Assembly: GCA_900169235.1 (NCBI GenBank)
Contig: FWCC01000067.1
Span: 124,001-188,000 of the forward strand
Direction of reading: 5' to 3'
DNA: 64,000 nt
Origin: Zarea fungicola
Lineage: Eukaryota > Ascomycota > Sordariomycetes > Hypocreales > Cordycipitaceae
Shown here: piece after piece, positions 42,139 to 53,000 of the stretch
Numbering within the stretch: the first letter of the stretch is position 1
How the letters are laid out: the number at the start of each line of letters is the position of its first letter
Made by a program: the position numbers and the translations under genes
The notes under the pieces: generated by a model
Told to the model about the DNA's origin: nothing
The model's input: only the letters and a program-made list of their open reading frames with translations
Database searches by the model: none

Positions 42139-44724
42139 TGTGAATGTTGTTCAGGTACTTTCCCTAAAAACAAGAAAAGACTGAGGGGAGATTTGGGGAT
42201 GGAGAAGAAAGGAAGAGAAGAGTGTCTGGGGAAGTCGAGCGAAATAAATTCTTTCTCGTCCACGGGTGGCAGGGTTGGGGGGAGCGAAAAAAAAATTGCT
42301 GCGGGTCCAGCAAAAGGGACACTTCTTAGAGCGAGTCTTTCCGGGCCGCGCTAGAGCCAGCCTTGGAGTGCCTCCCATGCCTTTTCCATGGCAACAGTGG
42401 AGTCGACGCCTGAGGCTCTAAGGAGGTGGAATTGTTTAACAGCGCTGAGGAGGCTCAGGAGGCATGGCTGGGCCCACGTAGTGCCTAGGGGGCCAAAGTT
42501 GCCGGTTCGCTCCGATGTATTTTTCTGCGGGCTGGTCTGCGTCAGTGGTACCTGGTCCTGCCTGCAGCCACTAACTACAAGCTAGTGTCTTGTTTGCACG
42601 TATCTTCCTTGGAAAGTCCTCAGGCACCGGCGCCGCCGTACAAGTAAACCCATGCAAGATACGGGCAGTTTTGACTCTGCAAATAGGGCCGCTGAGTACT
42701 ACAAAGGGCCTATTTCTGACAGAGCTAACAAATGCTCAGCAATCTACAGTATAGTTATAGTTGACAAGTCAATTTCGGAAAGATATGAGAGAAAAAAACA
42801 ATGTTTTAAAATGGTTCATTCAGCCTCATTTTTTATGTTTACACTGTGCATTTCTGAGACAAATTCACATTGTTAGTCTTTTACACCATGTCAGATGCAC
42901 GCCCCGACTGGAGACGTTACCTCATATATGTCCAGATACAAAACGGAGCAGTGCCCATTTACCTGGTCCATTCGAAGCCTCTCCCGCGTTGGCCTCTTTA
43001 TCACCGTACACGACATTCCTTCTTCTTCTTTTCCGGCCAGAGCTCAGAGCTGACGTAAACCTAACTAACAAATCAATGAGTGTTTTTCCCGTTGGTTCCA
43101 TTGCTCTCGCTGAGATTGCTATTATGCACGGTGACATATTTATGCCAAACTCAATCGGAGTTTGACTTAACTTTCATTTCCAGACAACGGCTCCTCACTC
43201 TCCATTGTAATAAGATAAGAACATCCACTTTATTCTACTCTGCCTGGGGCTGCGGCTTCTGTCAATTGAGTTGTCACGAATCATGAAAAGGAGATTTAGA
43301 TACTCTTGCCGTCTTGTAATCTTCTCATCGCAATTTCTGCCACCTTGCGCCACATCGGGACACAGCAACAGATACCTACCTCAGCCAAGCAGAGCTAACT
43401 TTTTTTTTTCCCTTCCTTTTGAATGGGGCCGGGGTTTCCACCAAACAGCGCTTGCGCCGATTGTAATGGCGTCCGTCCCCCTTTCGTCCGGGTAAGCCGC
43501 CGCCCGCTAATAAAATTCCAGAAGGCAAGCGCTGTTCTCCAGCTCTCGGGGGCAAAAGTTTCAAGTCAGCAGAATAGAAGGACCCCGACACTGTTATATG
43601 ATGGCCAATTAGCTAGCTGTGTAGTAGTAGTCTGTGTATACGAAAGAACTCAGATGTAGCCGTGTCATACTCGGGCTTGTCCTTCGTATTTGTTCTTGTG
43701 AAACTGCCCTTCAATCTGCCTAACCCTAGTCGGGCCTCACGCAGATTGCAGTCGCCGCAAGCCCACAAGCCTTGACCACGATCTATTTCTATTTTTATGG
43801 TCATCTATACCGGAGCCAACAGAATAACAAGCACAATTATTCGTTTTGCGACAATTCTAATCGTATCCATTACAATATGAGATGATAGAAAGGGCAGTTG
43901 GATTACAGTCTCCCCGATGTTTGTTACGAAAAAATCAGCGCCATACTCCGTCGCACTCTCGTTTCCAAAAGGGGATCGGTGAGACCGATGGAGAACCAGC
44001 ACCTGCAATCACATGCATGACTACTTTTGGATGACTTCTCACATTGCCTGGGACCCAAAATTGAATTAATTATAATAAAAGGAGCCAGTCAGATGGTCTA
44101 ATATGCCTCTGAATAGCCCGTAATTTCCGAAATGTTTGACATCGAATTAAGTGATCACGTGATGCCAAAGCTGCCGCTTTTGTCTCGAGTCTCGAAGAGC
44201 AAGGAATGCATCTTAAAATGAAATGGTGCTGTACTGCTGATGCCGTTTTGGGTACACTCATTCACTCTCTTGCTTTGGAAACAATTTAGAACCGGGCATT
44301 ATGTTTTGTTGATGGTTGTTTTGTCAGTCAGAGCGTTCCAAATCCGCCTAGTCGCAACCCGTATACGCATGCATGTATAACACTTCAACAATTTTCTGAT
44401 TGCGCAATAGTCCATCGATATCAGTTTCTCCAATATTGCAACCTTCCATCAGGAGGTCTTTATGATACCAAGTTTGAGATTGCAGTAATCACAAGGAATT
44501 GGATATTGGCTTTGCTTGTTCGTGAAGATTTCTTTTATTTTCATTTCATTCCATTGCCGTTTGCTTGTGCAAATTCGGTCTCTCTAGGTATGCTGAACCG
44601 AGTGTAAAAAGCGTCCCAACCAGGCAATCGCTTTGCCTTTTCCCCATCCTGTAGCCATTTATATTCATTCAGGCCATAATGACGCCAAACTTCCAGACTT
44701 AAAACACCTTGATCGAAATTTCAC
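42139..44724. other. 2.6-kb gene-free block upstream of the carrier gene
   Basis: No supported gene. It contains a CT/A-rich region just upstream of the carrier start and a 10-bp palindrome, ATCACGTGAT, at 44154-44163. Short frames elsewhere show no family resemblance. Confidence 0.45.
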
Positions 44725-45166
44725 TTAAGCAGCGATGGCACGGGCTAGCAGAAATTGTTAGCAATCCATCTTCCCCAGTCGGAAACGATATTGGTAAGGT
44801 CGCATACTGTAGATCTTCATCTTGCTGTGCGTGGTAACGGGCTTGATCAGGCCCTTCTCCTCGAGATCATCAATGCATCGGCGGGCGAGAGAACCGTTGA
44901 TCTTCATGCGGTCGACGAGAACAGCGACGGTAACGAGACGATAGGCCTGGACATCCTTGTAGAGCTTCTCAGAGGTGGCCTTGTCGAGGATGACAGCGTG
45001 CTGGGCCTTGTCCTTGACCTTGCCCTTGGACCACTTCTTCTTTTGCTTCTTAGCTCCTGCTGCGGGCGCCTGCAATATTAAAAATCGTTGGGTTAGTTCA
45101 TCAACTCTGCGTATTGGACATCGTCTCGGCGAGCATCGTAGTTGTCGGCGGGTGAGAGCGTACCAT
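44725..45166 (-). CDS. RPS25: 40S ribosomal protein eS25
   Basis: Exons 45164-45166, 44808-45069 and 44725-44744, with introns of 94 and 63 nt, give 94 residues. The first coding exon is just the ATG, followed directly by GTACGC. The second begins APAAGAKKQKKKWSKGKVK, the basic start of eS25. The winged-helix core follows: VAVLVDRMKINGSLARRCID and EEKGLIKPV, then THSKMKIY. The third exon adds only TRAIAA. eS25 sits on the small-subunit head. It is divergent from RPS5, with 329 bp between start codons. Confidence 0.94.
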
Positions 45167-45495
45167 TTTGATGTGATGTGATTTGACGTTGGCTGAGTGT
45201 GGAGGAACTATGATTTTTCGCCAAAGCTGCAAAGTTGACCTCGTTGGCGACGAGGGGTCCCACACCCACCAGCGACAGTTTGGTGCCAGGGCAGGCTTGC
45301 CCTAACAATTGTGGCATGTAGGGTACGTACCTAAATTTTCTCAATACCTGATTGGCCCACAAAGCACCCACCAAATTTTGCCCAAACCCTCCTCTGCCGA
45401 GCCAGACCTTCAACTTTAACGAAAAACACCCATCACGACAACATACTAACCGCAGTCCACCGCCATCCACGGAACCACCGACTGCTATATTCAAA
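45167..45495. promoter_or_regulatory. Bidirectional ribosomal protein promoter, RPS25 / RPS5
   Basis: This 329-bp spacer serves two ribosomal protein genes, so co-regulation is expected. A GTAGGGTACGTACC string near 45317-45330 contains a CCCTA-type core on the minus strand, which resembles Tbf1-like sites of fungal ribosomal protein genes. Functional assignment is inference. Confidence 0.5.
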
Positions 45496-46410
45496 ATGTC
45501 TGAGGGCGGTGATATCGACGTTCTCCCCAACATCCTTCCCAAGGATGTCGCCAAGGAGGTTGGCAACGTAAAGTTGTTCAACAAGTGGGACTACGATGTT
45601 GAGGTTCGCGACATCTCACTCACGTACGTTTTCATTACCTGAATGAGGGCAGCGACAAGAGGAGGGGGACGAAAAGCGACGCGATCGAACCTCCCTCCTG
45701 CGCTATCCCGGAAAAAAAGCAACAATTATTCTGACCGATGAATCTTTATAGCGACTACATCTACCTGAGCAAGCCTGTCTATGTCACTCACTCTGCTGGC
45801 AAGTATGCCGCCAAGCGCTTCCGCAAGGCCAGCTGCCCCATCATTGAGCGTCTTACCAACTCTCTGATGATGCACGGCCGCAACAACGGAAAGAAGCTCA
45901 TGGCTGTCCGCATTGTTGACCACGCTTTCGAGATTGTGAGTGCCACAACCCAAGAGAGATCCTCCCACGAGTCGCTTTCACCACCATCACTCCGGATCGA
46001 AGACGCATACACACAGCGCGCGCATAAAATTTGAGGGCGAGCTGGGAGGAGCCTCAATGAGATTTGCATGCTAACCGTGGACCAAAATTTAGATCCACCT
46101 CATGACTGATCAGAACCCCATCCAGGTCGCTGTTGACGCCATTGTCAACTGCGGTCCCCGCGAAGACTCTACCCGAATTGGTTCCGCTGGTACCGTCCGT
46201 CGCCAGGCTGTCGATGTTTCCCCCCTCCGCAGAGTCAACCAGGCCATTGCCCTGCTCACCACCGGTGCCCGTGAGGCTGCTTTCCGCAACGTCAAGTCGA
46301 TTGCTGAGTGCCTTGCTGAGGAGCTGATCAACGCCGCCAAGGGCAGCAGCAACTCTTACGCTATCAAGAAGAAGGATGAGTTGGAGCGTGTGGCCAAGAG
46401 CAACCGATAG
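45496..46410 (+). CDS. RPS5: 40S ribosomal protein uS7 (Rps5)
   Basis: Exons 45496-45623, 45752-45935 and 46093-46410, with introns of 128 and 157 nt, give 209 residues. The eukaryotic N-terminal extension ([20 protein letters not shown]) precedes the uS7 fold: [30 protein letters not shown] and the C-terminal [20 protein letters not shown]. The protein ends [18 protein letters not shown], the invariant uS7 terminus near the E site. The length is close to other fungal homologues. All exons are well conserved and the gene is intact. Confidence 0.96.
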
Positions 46411-47074
46411 ACGGTTTTCTCACAGAAAAAAAATGGATTTTTTACGGCTGGATGGGATGCGGCTTTCGGCGTGGTTCTGGCATATTACAAAATTGCCTTT
46501 TTTGCGTTTCGGGTCTGGGAACGCGGCTACGGATTGTTATTAAAAATGTCTCTAGTCTCAATAACACTGGGCTCTAATGAAGCCTATTGACCTCTTACTT
46601 TGCTGCTTTTTTTTTGTTTCCCCGAGTGCATTGACTCGAGGTTTGTGCTAGGTGTACATAGCGGAACAACAAGTCGCGGTATCACGAATGATGGTAAACC
46701 GTAAGATAAAGCTTACTATACCATGTCCCGATACATACGGATACTCAATTCAAAATAGGCAACCAACTTTGTTCTGGATACCTGCCTGTGCCATGATGCA
46801 GCCTGCATCAAACATGTGGTCTACAACCAGATGCTTGATATAATGTCGGCGACCCATCGAGCACCAGTCCAGGAAGCAATTGAATTTTCTATCACTGTCA
46901 AGTACCACCGTTGGTGACTGACCACCTTTGAGCCCAATACTAACTATGGCACTTCCTATTCAAGTGGAACAAGTATGTTTCTATTTAAACTTGAGCCAGT
47001 CTTCTGCGTGTTCATTCATTGTCGTATCAAGTCGTAAAGTCCATTTAAATGCATCGATGATTATGCCCTTTCCT
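46411..47074. other. Convergent 3' spacer
   Basis: 3' flanks of RPS5 and the GNAT gene. No other feature was seen. Confidence 0.45.
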
Positions 47075-47896
47075 CTAGTAAATTCGCATTTTCTTCTCTG
47101 TAATATCCAGACGTTGAAACATGCCGACATGAAGGATGCCTTCTTCCCACCAGCTTCCCATACCCTCGTCGACTTTGAAGCCAAATCGCTCCCAAACAGC
47201 CTGCACATCTTTTTGGGCGTGGACACAGATCAAACCAACCCACGACGGGATATCCGTCTCCCTCCTCGCGCCGATCTGGTCGAGGCCGAGCTCAGTGATG
47301 CTCGGGTCAAAGTAGGACGGGTTGTCCTTGAGCCACTGTATGGCCGTGTTGACGAGCATACCCGCCATCTTATGGCGGCGGAATCCATCTCTGACGGCTA
47401 GCCGGCCGATCTTGACATAAGATTCCCTGCCGTCGTGGTATGTGGTGGCCCGATCCTGCGCGTACACGGGCACCGTCAGGCCGTTGCCTTGCACTGGTGG
47501 CCTTTCCTCGTGACCCTCTAGTATGTTGTTCCAGTACTTGCCACCAGGGACGGGATGTGGGCTGTGCGGGAAGGGCACGAGGCGGAGGGTGGCGATTGGC
47601 AGGCTGCGAGTCGAGCTCCTGCGCGGCTGCACGATCGTGCCAGTCTCGTCACGGACCTCTTCCTCCTCAGTCGTGTGGACGCTAGCGTAGGCAACCCAGT
47701 GGCAGCAGCGTGGGTCATCGTCATCGAATTCGTATTCAACATTGACGCCCTGTTCCTGGACGAAGACAGCATTACGCACCTCCATGGCGTCGAGAAAGGT
47801 AGCCGGTATGTGAGACGGCTGGTTTTCGCGTGGTAAGCCGGGCTTGTAGCCATCGAGCTTACTGGGCTCGACGAGTGAGATGAAGGGCGTTCCCAT
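47075..47896 (-). CDS. GNAT-family N-acetyltransferase (second)
   Basis: Single exon, 273 residues. The GNAT acetyl-CoA motif A is KIGRLAVRDGFRRHKMAGML, with the R-R-x-K-x-A pyrophosphate loop. Motif B lies in HAQKDVQAVWERFGFKV near residue 240. The first half includes MEVRNAVFVQEQGVNVEYEF, the usual ElaA-like substrate lobe of proteins that combine VRxxVFxxEQ with a GNAT core. The insert with RRSSTRSLPIATLRLVPFP contains motif C. It differs from the GNAT at 26.0 kb in architecture, so the two are not a recent duplicate. The substrate is unknown. Confidence 0.85.
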   Translation of the reverse strand: MGTPFISLVEPSKLDGYKPGLPRENQPSHIPATFLDAMEVRNAVFVQEQGVNVEYEFDDDDPRCCHWVAYASVHTTEEEEVRDETGTIVQPRRSSTRSLPIATLRLVPFPHSPHPVPGGKYWNNILEGHEERPPVQGNGLTVPVYAQDRATTYHDGRESYVKIGRLAVRDGFRRHKMAGMLVNTAIQWLKDNPSYFDPSITELGLDQIGARRETDIPSWVGLICVHAQKDVQAVWERFGFKVDEGMGSWWEEGILHVGMFQRLDITEKKMRIY

Positions 47897-50089
47897 TGCT
47901 GAAATTGCCGGTTGCTACGATAACGGCGAATGAGGGTGATGATATGTGACGCAGGTTGGTGAAAGTTTGAATTTACTTATGCTGCTTGCTTGCTTGGACT
48001 TATTGCTGCGGCAATATTTCGCTGCCGTGGCGGGAAATCAGTTGTATGTTGAATATCAGGTTTGGTACAGTTTGGAATAAAGTGGCGTGCAGTTTTGTAG
48101 ATTGGAATGATTGTCTTGGTTATGACGTTGCGTCAGACGCAGCAAAAGGTGGTTTTGGGAGAGCTGCTGAAACAGTGGCCATTCTCTGCTTACATTGCGA
48201 GGCGGTGAGAACCCGATATAAAAAATAATAATAAACAATTCGCTCCCCGACAATGAGTTGTAATAAAACTCACTGCATCAATGGGAAACTGAAACAGTGC
48301 AGCGTGCTGCTAATTTTCTGTCGTGTGTCAGTTCAACTTGTTCATTTTGCGGCTCATTATGTTCTAAACGTCACAGAATGCCAGTCATTGGTTCCTACCC
48401 TAGAGGCTAGCCACGGCAGAAAATGCATGAAATAAGACTGTTTGTCTTGGTTTAAAATTACAGCACTTTGAAGGTCGATTGGTCTGCTGATCTAGTTATT
48501 GATCCAAGTCCCAGACAAATAATTTTATCGTCCGTGAGGTTGCTTGTTTCTTGGTTTTTTGCATGGGGTTGGCCGAGTCAGGCTGGCCAGTAATAAAAAC
48601 CGTGAAATGTAGGCCCGACGGCAACTCGCGGTTGAAAATTACCTAAGACACTTGAAATTTCGTTGCAGGATCATCCCCAACCGTGCCTCGGGCTTCCTGA
48701 TTCCCCGACATATCTAGTTAAATTCCGAAATTGACAATTGGCATGGACAGCTTCTTGCACAACCGAGCCAACGTCCATTACAAGTTAGATGTTGACAAGC
48801 AATTAAAGTCGACAACATTGGATGGTATGCAGGTAGAGACGCTTGGGGCTGCACAGACCGGGTACCTGGACAGCGGCCCGTGCCAATGTAACTTGCATGG
48901 CAGCACATGTGCGACCGAGGCGGTGAGGGGTACAGCGCTGTGTAAGGGGCGGCATGTATCGGTAGCGGTGTTCGGCCAGGGCAGTGGTGGCCTGTATTCG
49001 TAGGGCTCATCTGGTAAGTGGTACCCAGTAATAACAACCGTCTTGCCCACCAACAGGGACTCTGATTGCAGCCGCGGGCTCTGTTGGAACCCCTGTAATT
49101 GATGGCGCACTAACGCGTTCAAACAGTGCTCCCGACCTGCAATCCAGCCAGTGGTTCCAGGGCTGCTAGTTGGGCCACCCCAGAAAACAACCCCACCAAC
49201 GATTGTGCTAGCGGCTCTGCGCACGCCTAAAGAAGAAACAAACGCTCGTTGCGTTTTATTAGCGTAGATATGAATTGCAGGTGGATAGGTAGGCAGTTGC
49301 CAGTTGTTGAAGGCTGGGTAATTTACAGGTTTATTATGTGGCTGTGGCTGCAAACACTGGGTAACCGAACCGAGCGCATTGTGACCCAGCAAGTACCGAG
49401 TGTTGTCCAGCGAGATATATTCTGACCATGCCTTGCCGTCTTGTCAGACGGACTGGTGGTAGCCTACACCGGATCCTGCAGGCTATATAGCACTGCAGAC
49501 GCATTATTTACCAGGTTGCATCGTACATCGACCACGATTCGAAACACCAATGGTGTCCATGTCGTTCCAGTGGCACACTAGCCTGAAGCTTTTTGGTGCC
49601 AGCTACCCGCTCACCCACTATCATGCGCTACAGCACCCACTCTGACATGCCGCACCAGCTGCACAGTCCACTGCTGGTGCACCACCAAGTCCCTCCTCCA
49701 CCTGATAGCTTCTCCATTTCGCGTTTTTGTTCAGGGGTGGGTGTGCGCAAGACGGACCCCCCCAAGACTTTTTGCCCGCCCACGTTTCTCCCCAGCATCG
49801 AGTGTTTCCTAGCGGCTCATGTTTTCTCCCCGAGTCTCGACTTTCATTCCTTAGGATTAATCTACGACAAAACACAACACCGTTTATTTACTCTAGCGAT
49901 TGGAACTTCATGTTGTTGCTTGGCCTGGTGTTGTTACCCGGCCACCAGCAACCTCAATCTCAGTCGGCTGGCTAGCTCTTATAGACGAAATTCTACCTCA
50001 ATTCCACTGCAGAACTCTAGAGCCATTTCTACGAGGCCACTCCGTGTACAGGTTGTCGCATTGTCGACACTCGCAACAATATTGTTGCC
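47897..50089. other. 2.2-kb gene-free block upstream of the DOCK gene
   Basis: No gene is supported. Frames of up to 204 residues on either strand have biased, non-protein-like composition. The right part is presumably the promoter and long leader of the DOCK gene. Confidence 0.45.
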
Positions 50090-53000
50090 ATGCCTTGGCA
50101 CCCGTTGCCTCGCATCGCCTTCGCGGTTGCAACTTTTCCTTTCACTGCCGAACGACCTGCCGACCTACCACTCGAAATTGGCGATGAGCTCTACATCATT
50201 GAAGAGACGGCCGACGGCAACTGGCTGAGGGGTTATCTTGTTGCCCCTCCCAGTCTGCTTGCCGGACTCACTTCTGTTCAAGGCCAGACGCTAGAAGCAA
50301 GAGTCTTTAGCGGCATATTCCCTCGCAGCTGTGTCGAGGTGCGAGAGATGCTTGGCGAGCCCGAAAACGGAGATGACGACCAAGCCCAAGATGTTGATAT
50401 CAAAATCACCGAGACACGCGAAGAAGAGGACCGATCTGAGGACTCGGCCAAGGGTGGACTTGGCAGTGAGAATGAGAACATCCACCGACCCCTCAAGTCA
50501 AAACACTGGCGCAAACGTCGAACGCCTTTGCAAGAGTTGCCCAATGGTACCACTCCAAAACTAGCGGTACCTGTTAAACGAGATCCCAGGGTGCCACGGC
50601 CACCGGCACCAGTACCGATGTTGAAAATTGGCGACGAAACACCCACATCCGCTTCTGAACCCCTCATCGACGAAATATCCTCCTGCCTGCGCGAATGGCA
50701 CTCCAAAAACCTGCATCAACTTCTGCTCGCCAGAGAATACACCAAGCTCGATCAACTTTCACGGCTAATTACAAATCTCAACCTCCACCGCCAACAATTT
50801 CTATACAATGTCCTCACCGCACGCGAATACGAGATTCTAAGGGAAAAGACGGTATGGGATCTCGTACAAGTGAATAAGCTCTGTGGTGGTGAGGTCATTG
50901 TGCGTGATCCTGGTGCACGGGGTCGTATCCTGACTGGCGACGACTCTGTTGTTGCCCTCACAGAGTTGCAGTCGAGCATGAGTGTGCTCGATGAGCCTCC
51001 CAAGGCAACTATTGAGCTTGCTAGCCTCCACCACTTGCTTCTAGACGTCAAAGGCTTCGCAGGCGCTTCTGCCGAGGAAACCCGTTTAGTCACCTACTTA
51101 GCCAGCAAGCCTCACCATGATAAGCCGATCAGTCTTTCGGAAGCCTTCATAATAGATGTTCCTGCTGGTCGCACCCTAGGTAGCCTCATACAGGACGGAG
51201 CTACGCGGACACTATTTACAGACCTATCTAGCCTTGATATTGGTGACGTTACAGCAGCCGAATCTGATCTCTATCTAGTTGTCAAAGTCTTGTCTCCGCA
51301 AAAGGTCGACATGGTATCACCCCAGTCCCGGTCTGGTAGTGTCGGCGACAACTTTTACACTCGAGAACACACCAAGTCACTGCCGATTGGTGGGGGTAAA
51401 GGCTCCAGACGAAGCTTCATGTGGGCCGCCAAGTCGACGCGATCCAACTTTTCACGAGGCTCAGCCTTTTCAAAGATGGATTCAGTCAATGAGCAGCATG
51501 CGGACCGACCATATTCCAACCGTACAGACAGCCGCGACGACCATGGTCCCCCTAGTTCTGCGGGCTCGCAAGCTAGCCTGGCAATTGAAGAAGCTCAAAC
51601 CGTTCAGCGCACGGTTGGCGTGGGTGTTATGAAGCTCAATGCCATCATGAAGCAGGATGAAGAAATCGAACATGTCATCGGAATCTGGGCACCAACCACG
51701 AGAGCGACCACCGAGAGAGAAATGAGTGATGATTGGAACCCCATCATTCGAGAGCTCATGGGAAGTTCTTCAGAATACTTTGAAAGAGCGAAACGAGGGG
51801 AACGTTTGCAGGTGTCCCTGAAAGGGTTTGATCACCCAGATGCCGACGCTCTGATCAAAGAAACGCCGACAGTCTTGGCTGGCATCTCCAAGACAAATAG
51901 GATTGGATTCTCTGGTGCACCCACACGCCCAAGATCTGACATTTATTTAACACTCAACACGGCAGCTCTCGCAAAGCAAAATCTTCTGTCTAGGTATGGA
52001 GGAAGTGCCACCAGTATGCCACCTGGAATGTTGGCCACAAATCTGCAAGTAACGTTGGAAGTTCGAAATCGATCTGGGTCAAAGATTGAGAATTGTATCT
52101 TCCCGTCTTCAAACAGCACCGGTGTGACTACATTCAAATCTGTCGCTGTTGAACGTGGTGATTCATGGAACCAGACACTGCGTCTATCACTGCCTGCCGA
52201 TCTTGTCTCTGAATCTCATGTTGTTATGTTCATGAGTGATATGCCCAATCCTCCATTTGCTGTTGCGCATATGCCCTTGTGGGACAGAGAGGCGTTTATC
52301 CGCGATGGCGCGCACGGCCTGTTACTCTATAAAATAGATGAATATACTTCGACGGCACAAGCTGGACCTACTGGAAAAGGTGGCTACCTTTCCACTATTT
52401 GGGCCCCTAGAGGCATTGATGAGCGCGCGGTAGAGGTAACAGGACCTCTCGCGTTGCTTCTCGCGGACACTTACTTGTGCAGCACGCGTTTCTCACAGGA
52501 CCGTATTATTCTCGGGCTTTTGAAATGGAAGGAGCTGTCCCAAGAGGACCTAACAACTGTTCTTCGTCAAATTAACTTTGTGCCAGAAATTGAGGTTGTC
52601 AAGCTTCTGGGCAATGTTCTTGACAGTCTGTTTGGTATCTTGGTTGAACACTCGGGTAACAATGAGTACGAAGACCTTGTTTTCACGGCTTTGGTTAGGG
52701 TGCTAGGAATTGTTCACGACCGGCGATTCAATCTGGTTCCCCTCGTTGACCAGTACGCAGAGAAGCAGTTTAGCTACCCTTTCGCAGCTTCCTGTCTCGT
52801 GCGTGCCCTTACGCGATTGCTGCAACACCCCACGGAAACCGAGACTGCCCGGAAGCTGAGGTCCACGTTCAAGATTGTCCGGCACATTCTCAAGTTCATC
52901 ACACATGCGCGCGGTCAACAGCGAGCAAAGGAGGCAGGGATCGGCATCAAGACCTCTGCTCAAGGGTTCACGAAGCAACTGCGTGCGATTTTCAAAGCTC

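Noticed and set aside
48778..49392. 204-residue minus-strand frame
   Set aside because: Starts at a weak site, has Pro/His/Cys-rich random composition, no splice context and no recognisable domain.
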